Made by a program: the position numbers and the translations under genes
Assembly: GCA_002496565.1 (NCBI GenBank)
Contig: DAKJ01000015.1
Span: forward strand, 208,391 to 256,573
DNA: 48,183 nt
DNA from: Methanosarcina sp. UBA289
Lineage (GTDB): Archaea; Halobacteriota; Methanosarcinia; Methanosarcinales; Methanosarcinaceae
Direction of reading: 5' to 3'
The notes under the pieces: model-generated
The model's database searches: none
What the model saw: the letters and a program-made list of their open reading frames with translations, nothing else
Told to the model about the DNA's origin: nothing
Shown here: in pieces, positions 41,721-48,183 of the stretch
Layout: each line of letters starts with the position of its first letter
How positions within the stretch are numbered: the first letter of the stretch is position 1

Positions 41721-42464
41721 ATGTACGGCCATTATAATCCCCCTTTTTCAGTAGAACAGGAAGGAATTGTTATTTCCGTGACAAAAATCGGAGAGCAATG
41801 GATATACAGAAGGACACTCGGAACGGATAATGTAGAGAAAATTATTCTCGGAGATGAAAAGCGCCTGATTATAAATCCAGTAGAGCCCTTAAACACTCCA
41901 AAAGAAATCACTCCCAACCTACTGATAGAGTTTGAGAAAATCCTGCTGCTTGCGGCAGGAGCTAAAAGGAAGATTTTTCTGACCTTTCCGATAGAAATAG
42001 GCGTTTTTATCGCGGATAAGGGAGACAAAAATCTCCAGCTTCTTGATGTGCTAAGCCTGGTAAGGCAGAAATTTACCCTTTATGGGGAGGTTTCAAACGG
42101 AGTCATCTGCAAGCATTGGAAAAGTCAGATATATTCAATTTCTCCTTCCCCTAACCCTCTGCAGGAGGGAGTTATTGAACTGACCCTTCGAAATGCTTCC
42201 TCGGATTGGGCGTCGATCTCAAAAGTAGTTTTCAGTGCATACGGTATGAAACTTTATTATGCAGGTGACGTTTTTACGCGAGCGCGTATGGATATCCTTA
42301 ACAAGAACACGGCTGAAACAGGTTTTGAGTTACAGTATCTCAGCGGGGAGTTAAAAAGTAGTCCTCTGAAGGATTTTAAAACCCGGAAAGAAGCTTTCGG
42401 AGTCTATAGCCTTCAGAAGCTTGGTTTTGCACCCCTTAAATTTTACATGGGGTGGGGATTTTGA
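41721..42464 (+). CDS. DUF432 family protein
   Basis: A 247-aa protein of the DUF432 family, found in methanogens; function unknown. No TM helix is visible, so it is probably cytoplasmic. The start MYGHYNPPFSVEQEGI and the middle ASSDWASISKVVFSAYGMKLYY are the most distinctive stretches. Its stop overlaps the start of the MscS gene, so the two are co-translated, and DUF432 may be an accessory to the channel; that link is inferred from the overlap. Confidence 0.82.
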   Translation: MYGHYNPPFSVEQEGIVISVTKIGEQWIYRRTLGTDNVEKIILGDEKRLIINPVEPLNTPKEITPNLLIEFEKILLLAAGAKRKIFLTFPIEIGVFIADKGDKNLQLLDVLSLVRQKFTLYGEVSNGVICKHWKSQIYSISPSPNPLQEGVIELTLRNASSDWASISKVVFSAYGMKLYYAGDVFTRARMDILNKNTAETGFELQYLSGELKSSPLKDFKTRKEAFGVYSLQKLGFAPLKFYMGWGF

Positions 42465-43357
42465 TTACTAATCTCGATCTTCTTGACATAGGCTTGCCTA
42501 CCTTAGATGGTACCGTAACTCTGGGATCTGTGTTAAAGTTTATACTAATTCTTTCTTTTTCAATCCTCCTTGCCAAAATTCTCTCGCTTTACCTGCGCAG
42601 GTCTCTTAAAGACAGAGTCAGTAAAGATATGGCTGAGACTATCATCAAAGTTTTTTACTATGGCATGCTTACTATCGTATTTCTTTCTAATGTATCTCTA
42701 ATAGGAATTGATCCTTCAGCGTTCCTAGTGGCAGGAGGAGTTACAGGTATTATTCTTGGTTTTGCAAGCCAGAATATTGTGGGGAATCTGGTTTCGGGTT
42801 TTTTCCTTATGGTCGAAAGGCCTATAAAAATAGGGGATCAAGTTCAAATTAGCGATGTGTCGGGTTATGTCACAGATATCCGCATAATTTCTACCCATAT
42901 AAGAACCTTTGAGGGGCTTCTTGTTCGCATCCCAAATCAGCAGGTTTTTACGACAAATATCACGAACATTGTAGGGCATCCTGTCCGAAGGTTTGAATAT
43001 ACAATCAGGATCCGTTACAGTGACGATGCCAATGCCGCAATCTGGCTTATCAAGGACATTATCGACAAAGAACCCTTTGCTCTCCTTAATCCCTCCCCTT
43101 CGGTTTTCGTAAGCGATCTCGGAGAAAGTTCCGTAAATATTTCTGTCAGGATCTGGGCACCTGTGAACGAATGGTTCGGAATAAAAACCAGAATCCTGTG
43201 GAATATAAAACAGGCTTTGGAAGAGAATGGCATAGAGATTCCGTTACCACAGCGTATAATTCGCATTCAGACCGATTTTCAGAAAGTCCCTGAAGAACTG
43301 AAGCCGGTAAAAGAAATCGAAAGTATACTAAATTACGAAGAAAGAGTTTTATCCTGA
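42461..43357 (+). CDS. MscS family mechanosensitive channel (coupled to DUF432)
   Basis: About 298 aa. Three TM segments lead to the pore helix GGVTGIILGFASQNIVGNLVSG, the beta-domain start VERPIKIGDQVQI and a C-terminal alpha/beta vestibule (to about 270). TTG 42461 overlaps the DUF432 stop and GGGGTG lies 6 nt upstream; GTG 42452 would add three residues. It differs from the MscS at 37883 in pore sequence, so the two probably have different gating properties. Confidence 0.9.
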   Translation: MITNLDLLDIGLPTLDGTVTLGSVLKFILILSFSILLAKILSLYLRRSLKDRVSKDMAETIIKVFYYGMLTIVFLSNVSLIGIDPSAFLVAGGVTGIILGFASQNIVGNLVSGFFLMVERPIKIGDQVQISDVSGYVTDIRIISTHIRTFEGLLVRIPNQQVFTTNITNIVGHPVRRFEYTIRIRYSDDANAAIWLIKDIIDKEPFALLNPSPSVFVSDLGESSVNISVRIWAPVNEWFGIKTRILWNIKQALEENGIEIPLPQRIIRIQTDFQKVPEELKPVKEIESILNYEERVLS

Positions 43358-43749
43358 GTAAACCTGTTACGCAGACAGATTTGTCTCAAATATTTTGATT
43401 TTTATTGTTTATTTACTTATTTACTTATTTACTTATTTACTTATTTACTTATTTACTTATTTACTTATTTTATTATGTTATTTAAGTTACTATGCAAAAT
43501 CTTCTTGTTGATAGGAAACTATTATAGTAAATATTTTCCTTTCTCATTTTGAACAATATTCGTTAGTAATTTATATGAAGCAAATGACATTTTTGCATGA
43601 AGTTTATGAAATTCTGAAGTCAATGGAAGTTAATGAAATTATGAAATCATGTAATTGCAAAATATCATAAGATTATGAGATCAATGAAATAAGAACTAAT
43701 TAAATGGATTTAATATAGGTGTTTTGATAAATACAAGGGGAAATGGTAT
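43358..43749. other. Intergenic region with simple repeat
   Basis: Apart from the 8-bp tandem repeat at 43411-43470 no gene or structure is seen; the rest is very AT-rich. Repeated ATGAAAT- or TGAAGT-like words at 43590-43660 look like a degenerate short repeat. Confidence 0.45.
43411..43470. repeat. 8-bp tandem repeat (ATTTACTT), about 7.5 copies
   Basis: The unit ATTTACTT repeats without interruption over 60 bp, 50 nt after the mscS stop. Such arrays vary in number by slippage. No promoter or ORF crosses it, so it is probably neutral. Confidence 0.95.
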
Positions 43750-45729
43750 ATGAAATCAAAATCTGTTAAAGAATTCATAGCTTCAGGGATGTTTAAGGGA
43801 TCCCTCGCGCTCGGAGCATTACTGTCTCTTGCAGTTTTTCCTGAAGGCAGGACTTCTGGAAAGCCGGATAAATTCTTTGAAAGCACAGGCAATGAATATA
43901 ATTTTGAAGAGCTTAATTCCGAGAAGGTTACTACGGAGTGGAATGATTCATATCTTTTCAGCAGCAGGGAAAATGCTTCAGAAGAGCTTGAAAGATTAAA
44001 GAAGAAATCACAGGACATAAACGAAACTTTCCGCCCTAAGTTTGAAATGTTGTCAGGGACTACTTTACTTGAGTACCTTGAAGCTGAAAAGGCTTATTCA
44101 AAATCGCTTGATGTCCTGTATACTTATGCATATACTCAGCTAAGTAAAAACGTTAATGACTCGATCCTTATCTCTCTGCTTGGAAGTGCTCAGGATTTGC
44201 TTACCGAATATAAGAAAGCCCAAGCCTTTGCAACCGTAAAGTTGACCTCACTGGGAAAGGAGGAGTGGAACAGGCTCTTTTCTGAAGAACCTGAACTTGA
44301 GGTTTACAGGGCTTATCTTGAAGCTAATTATATGAGGTTCGCAGAGCACAGGCCAGTGAATGAGTCCCAGGCTGCGTATATTGCAGAGCTCGAAAACCAG
44401 CGTATGAAACTGGAGACCGAGGCACTTTCCGAAATCACGAATAAAGTCACAAAGGCAGGAGAGATAACGCTTGAGAACGGAGAGAAATTTTCCATCAATT
44501 CCCAGTCCTACAGTACTTTACTATCAACAGACCCAAGTCGGGAAAACAGGAAAAAATGTTATGACAAGAGGTTCTACCATCTTATTGATGAATCCGATTC
44601 CATGGCATCTCTCTATTCCAGAAAAGCCCAACTTGATGACCTTGTCGCCAGAGAGTTGAACTACACGGATTTCTACGACTACAGTCTCTATAACCTCTAT
44701 CTCACTCATGATCAGATTGAGAACATGAATACGGTCTTCAAGCAAAGAAAAGATATATTTGAAAACTACAACGAGTTCAGAAGGAAAAAACTCGGGCTTG
44801 ACGTGCTTAAACCATATGACCTTATGCTGCAACTGACAGACCAGCCTGGCAAAAAATATGCTTACATAGAGGCCTTGCGAGAAATTCTGAAATCCTATTC
44901 TAGGATGAACCCTAATTTCAAAGAAATTTTTTTAAAAATGATAACTGGCAGTTTCATAGATGTGTACCCAGATCCTGAACATGGAAAACAGCCAGGAGGA
45001 TATTGTACTGATATCTGTGCTCTGAAAGAGCCGTCTCTGATCTTTATGAACTATGACGGCCTTATCAGGGATCAGAAAACTTTAACCCATGAACTGGGAC
45101 ACGCCATTAATTTCTACTTGATGGGTAATTCTGTGGATTATCTTTACTGCTCAGGTACAATTTATGAAATGGAAATTCCTTCCACTTTCAACGAAGAGCT
45201 CCTTGTTGATTATATTGTCGAAAATTCTGACAGGAATACTGCGGTTGCCGTACTCTCTCAGCAGATTGACGATTACCAGAATTTTTTTACCAGGCAGCCC
45301 TTAATTACGGAATTTGAATATAAAGCTCACAGGCTCTGTGCAGAGAACGAAACTGTAAGCGGAGATGAACTTAATGCTATCTGGACCGACCTTTCTAAAG
45401 AATACAGAAGCCGCTCAGTTGAGTATTACCCTGAAGATTCCGCGGAATGGACTTACATCAATCATATCTATCTGACAAGCAACTACTACACATTCAATTA
45501 CGCGGTTTCCAAGGCAATAACCCTCGCCCTCTTCAAACAGTACAGGGAAGACCTCGAAGCTTTCAACAAAAATTACGTTGCTTACCTCTCGGCAGGCTCG
45601 ACAATGCCTCCTGAAGAAAAACTCAAGGAATATTTCGGGATCAAAATCGACAGACAGCTCTTTGAAGACGCGATGAATGTTGTGGAGTCAAGGATTCAGG
45701 AATTGTATAAACTGGCAAAGGACGAATAA
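43750..45729 (+). CDS. M3 family oligoendopeptidase (PepF-like)
   Basis: A 659-aa zinc metallopeptidase. The active site HELGH lies at 447-451, followed by INFYLMG and, further on, the downstream Glu helix (STFNEELLVDYI). The helical M3 architecture fits the length. Residues about 14-30 are hydrophobic (GMFKGSLALGALLSLAVF) and may be a signal peptide or anchor, which is unusual because PepF enzymes are normally cytoplasmic. It would cleave short peptides. GGGGAAATGG precedes ATG 43750. Confidence 0.92.
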   Translation: MKSKSVKEFIASGMFKGSLALGALLSLAVFPEGRTSGKPDKFFESTGNEYNFEELNSEKVTTEWNDSYLFSSRENASEELERLKKKSQDINETFRPKFEMLSGTTLLEYLEAEKAYSKSLDVLYTYAYTQLSKNVNDSILISLLGSAQDLLTEYKKAQAFATVKLTSLGKEEWNRLFSEEPELEVYRAYLEANYMRFAEHRPVNESQAAYIAELENQRMKLETEALSEITNKVTKAGEITLENGEKFSINSQSYSTLLSTDPSRENRKKCYDKRFYHLIDESDSMASLYSRKAQLDDLVARELNYTDFYDYSLYNLYLTHDQIENMNTVFKQRKDIFENYNEFRRKKLGLDVLKPYDLMLQLTDQPGKKYAYIEALREILKSYSRMNPNFKEIFLKMITGSFIDVYPDPEHGKQPGGYCTDICALKEPSLIFMNYDGLIRDQKTLTHELGHAINFYLMGNSVDYLYCSGTIYEMEIPSTFNEELLVDYIVENSDRNTAVAVLSQQIDDYQNFFTRQPLITEFEYKAHRLCAENETVSGDELNAIWTDLSKEYRSRSVEYYPEDSAEWTYINHIYLTSNYYTFNYAVSKAITLALFKQYREDLEAFNKNYVAYLSAGSTMPPEEKLKEYFGIKIDRQLFEDAMNVVESRIQELYKLAKDE

Positions 45730-45775
45730 TTCTTAAAAATGTTCTGGGAGAGGGAATCCTCTAAAAAAGGATAAC

Positions 45776-46027
45776 TTGGGGATCTATTCTGCTACTGAAG
45801 GCCAGGAGTTAGCTCATTACCTCGTAAAAACTAAAATTTTAGAGTTTGTTAACTTTGGTAATGGGATTTGGAGAATAGATCCCCAAGAAACGAACATGAA
45901 ATTCTTAGAATTACAGGCACAAAAATATGAAAGTATTTTTAAGTACTTTCATGCCAAAAAAGAAGATAAAAGGCTAAAAAGTTACCTTAAAAGATTATTT
46001 TCAGGCAATTGCCCTCAACTTTTCTAA
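45776..46027 (+). CDS. Doubtful 83-aa ORF, possibly a gene fragment
   Basis: An open frame from TTG 45776 encodes 83 residues, mostly helical, with no recognised family. There is no clear ribosome binding site, and the last 27 nt overlap the convergent M6 protease gene. The composition (Lys-rich end, ordinary Leu/Phe content) is protein-like, so it may be the remnant of a larger gene. Confidence 0.3.
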   Translation: MGIYSATEGQELAHYLVKTKILEFVNFGNGIWRIDPQETNMKFLELQAQKYESIFKYFHAKKEDKRLKSYLKRLFSGNCPQLF

Positions 46028-47614
46028 CCCTTCATCAATCTTAACCTGAGCGTCTTCAATGATCTTTATAAGCTCTGCATGCTTTGGAATTCCCTTCTCT
46101 TCAATACTCGGGGTAACCGCTTGTATGGCGGGGCTAACTCCATATGTGCCCACCTGGAATGTTACTATATGGCCGGGTGTTGAGATGTTGGAGATGGTAA
46201 GGCCGGACTCCGAGCCATCCCATAAGTTGGAGGAAGGCTGGGTGGAATGGCTTATGGCCGTTGCCGCTGTCTCTTTGAATAGATCCATTTCATCTCCCAT
46301 ATTCCGGTTGGTTTCAAGGTCCAGATGTCCGTCGGCCTGAAGCAATCCGCACTGATAATGATTGGTGGGAGTTCCTCCCTGCCACTCGTTGGATCCCAGT
46401 ATATCACAATGATATATGGCCAGGCCGCTGGAAGGTATATCTTTGTCAAGGTCCAACTGAGAGCGGTTCTCAATCAAGAAGTATTCATTGGGTTTCCTGC
46501 TCTCAAAGATCAGGACTTTGTTGTATTCTCCATGCACTGCCTGGTACTCGCCGGGTTTATCCAGGCACACCACATTGTCGCACCAGTCCACAAGATAACG
46601 CAAATAAGCACATACCGGAGATGGTGTCCTTCCTCTATCGTTATGGTTGCCCGCGCTCATGAGGCAATAATAGCCGAGACCTGAGCTCTTTTCAAAATCG
46701 CCATCTCTGGTGCCGTAGTCATAGAGATCTGGCCAGCGACAGAGCATATGGCCATTCTCATGGCAGAATGTGCCTATGCTCAAGTCCTCTTTGCTCCGGC
46801 CAAGGCTGGAAAGCATATAGAAATGGGTCTTCATGCTGTCGCGCCTGAGCTCCAGGAAGTAATTATGGGGCCAGAGTTCTCCTATGTATTGAGTCTGACC
46901 TGCATAGAGTATATTGATAGCATCCACTATTCCCTCATCCTGTGAGTCGAACTTCTTGAGATCCACGCCGCTGGCTATTGCAAGGTCCAGGGCTTCCTCG
47001 ACCAGGAGATGGTTCATATAGTATCGCCGGTTCTTGCTCAAGGTTACCGGCCCGACCACTTCATTGGTGTAATTCAGCTTTCCTCCGGACATGAACCGGA
47101 AGTACTCTTGGGCGGAGCAGAAATTACCGTTCTCGGTGTAATTTTCTCCGTTGAGCATATTATCCACATCTTCCCGGGTGACAGTGCTTTTCACATCTTT
47201 GAACTGGACCAGAATGGTCAATCCTTTAATGTTTCCCTCGCTTAACCTACGACCTTCAAGAAGGCCTTTATTGGGCCCATAGGTCCTGATGGTAGCAATG
47301 GGCTGGTATGGTGGGACTGGAGGATTCATCTTGGCATACCTGGTCTCGAACTTGGCATTTCTTACCTGTTCGGACTCTTTGAGATGCCGCCAAATCTTCT
47401 CGGGTGGAGCATGGCTTAAGTCTACTCCACTAGAGACGAATTCGCCTTTGAACAGATATGCGTAGCAGAACCGCCCTAAATCGACATCATAGACCACGGT
47501 ATACCCGTCAAGGTTCTCGTAGCGGGAATAAAATTCATCACCAAAAACTCTAAGCTTTACATCAGGTCCCTTCTCCTGAGAGAAGGTGAGTATCTCCCCA
47601 GTTATTGCACTCAT
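46001..47614 (-). CDS. M6 family (immune inhibitor A-like) metalloprotease
   Basis: About 537 aa. The M6 zinc site HENGHMLCRWPDLYDYG has H, E and H at about 285-289, with the family's following Asp/Tyr segment. The N-terminal propeptide-like part has GYTVVYD and the protease domain ILVQFKDV. A C-terminal beta-rich part ends in a short helix. No signal peptide is visible, unlike most secreted M6 enzymes. ATG 47614 is chosen, with GGAG about 10 nt upstream; TTG 47620 is possible. It is convergent with the M3 peptidase. Confidence 0.88.
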   Translation of the reverse strand: MSAITGEILTFSQEKGPDVKLRVFGDEFYSRYENLDGYTVVYDVDLGRFCYAYLFKGEFVSSGVDLSHAPPEKIWRHLKESEQVRNAKFETRYAKMNPPVPPYQPIATIRTYGPNKGLLEGRRLSEGNIKGLTILVQFKDVKSTVTREDVDNMLNGENYTENGNFCSAQEYFRFMSGGKLNYTNEVVGPVTLSKNRRYYMNHLLVEEALDLAIASGVDLKKFDSQDEGIVDAINILYAGQTQYIGELWPHNYFLELRRDSMKTHFYMLSSLGRSKEDLSIGTFCHENGHMLCRWPDLYDYGTRDGDFEKSSGLGYYCLMSAGNHNDRGRTPSPVCAYLRYLVDWCDNVVCLDKPGEYQAVHGEYNKVLIFESRKPNEYFLIENRSQLDLDKDIPSSGLAIYHCDILGSNEWQGGTPTNHYQCGLLQADGHLDLETNRNMGDEMDLFKETAATAISHSTQPSSNLWDGSESGLTISNISTPGHIVTFQVGTYGVSPAIQAVTPSIEEKGIPKHAELIKIIEDAQVKIDEGLEKLRAIA

Positions 47615-48183
47615 CTTCAACCATCTCCTCGAATTAGTTTTAAGGCCTTTTAATGCCTTTTGATAAAATATTCTCTAAACTGTTAAAATTTATATCACAG
47701 GAGGTAATTTGGCTCTGTAGAAATCCTCTGAAATAACGGATCTACATTAATTTGGATTGAATAACCCGACAAATTGTGTTCATTTCTTTTCGGCTTCTTT
47801 AGCTGATTTAGAGAGTTTTTCTACAGATATGTTTACTAAAGGAGCCGTTTTGACGATGATTTTTTATTCCGTTGGTTGACATAAAACCAACATTAGCTCT
47901 TCGCTGTTTCGAGTGGGCAACTTCCTTCACTCCCTGAATGTTAAAGTAGCATATAGTAGCATATATAATATTAGAAACGTTTATTACTGAAAATCACACT
48001 CAAGCTTGATGTTTCTCTTTTTGGTCTTGCCACTTTCTAATAAGCAATTATTTTCAACCCACATGAAATATCGAATAACCCCATATTTTTATTAATCTAC
48101 CAATATAAAATAGCCTATGAAATTACACTTAGAATTTGTTGTTTGTATCAGGAATTCCTTCTTTTGACTGCTGTAAGTGAGTA
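47615..48183. other. Promoter region of the M6 gene and spacer to the window end
   Basis: No gene is seen. It contains the second MITE copy (47711-47830). Beyond it are AT-rich sequence and an imperfect tandem duplication, GTAGCATATA, at 47946-47968. Confidence 0.4.
47711..47830. mobile_element. Second MITE copy, inverted, with a damaged right end
   Basis: Starts GGCTCTGTAGAAATCC and ends TTTTTCTACAGATAT, where ATAT replaces the GAGCC-type end. It aligns along its whole length with the reverse complement of the element at 6503-6624, including CCTCTGAAATAA near one end and AGCTGATTTAGA near the other. About 120 bp, no coding capacity. Confidence 0.75.

Noticed and set aside
43411..43470. 8-bp repeat as a phase-variation switch
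   Set aside because: It lies neither in a coding region nor in a recognisable promoter; the next gene starts 280 nt away.

Overview
The window reads as a piece of a methanogenic archaeon's chromosome, almost certainly Methanosarcina or a close relative. Evidence: archaeal-type information genes (RNase P proteins Rpp30 and Pop5, 20S proteasome alpha, SBDS, exosome Rrp4/Rrp41/Rrp42, eL15, eL43, RpoP, a Brix protein, KEOPS Pcc1), an Ech-type hydrogenase small subunit, IorAB, secreted proteins with PGF-CTERM-like tails, long AT-rich intergenic regions, TATA-type promoters, and frequent TTG/GTG starts set by GGAG/GGTG ribosome binding sites. No rRNA, tRNA or CRISPR array was seen.

Layout. (1) 1-9.9 kb: two copies of a secreted-protein cassette (about 0.25-1.4 kb and 7.6-9.9 kb) flank a leftward helicase (MrfA/YprA-like) and DUF2207 membrane protein, plus an orphan EchC-like gene beside a 122-bp MITE. 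(2) 10-19.3 kb: the exosome/proteasome/RNase P superoperon, all rightward and mostly with overlapping stops and starts: eL15 - COG1325 RNA-binding protein - Rpp30 - Pop5 - (850-bp non-coding, hairpin-rich stretch) - PsmA - SBDS - Rrp4 - Rrp41 (with a 270-residue acidic tail) - Rrp42 - eL43 - RpoP - Brix - Pcc1. This set couples ribosome assembly, tRNA processing/modification, RNA decay and proteolysis. (3) 19.4-28.2 kb: an accessory stretch with a TIM-barrel protein, a JAMM protease, malic enzyme, an overlooked desulforedoxin-like mini-protein, a methyltransferase behind a perfect 80-bp direct repeat, a PPOX flavoprotein, a Met-rich small protein, and gene-poor DNA holding two small-RNA candidates and IS200/IS605-type end hairpins. 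(4) 28.2-33 kb: DUF4013 membrane protein, a 40-aa membrane peptide, and a MacB-like ABC ATPase / secreted adhesin-like protein / permease operon. (5) 33.9-37.8 kb: iorA-iorB-aryl-CoA ligase, which together would turn aryl-pyruvates into aryl-acetyl-CoA and exchange it with aryl-acetate; a 28-bp tandem repeat runs into the iorA start codon. (6) 37.9-43.4 kb: a membrane-stress and ion cluster: MscS and a TM-helix channel-like protein (leftward), then CorA and DUF432-MscS (rightward). (7) 43.7-47.6 kb: M3 oligoendopeptidase and, convergently, an M6 metalloprotease; a second copy of the MITE ends the window.

The most promising undescribed material is RNA-level. Leaders in front of eL15 and eL43 each fold on paper into a closed three-way junction with perfect 7-bp outer stems. 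The psmA leader holds a chain of short hairpins. Two intergenic loci (25.57-25.68 kb and 26.88-27.02 kb) look like independent small-RNA genes. All these folds were found by eye and were not computed.
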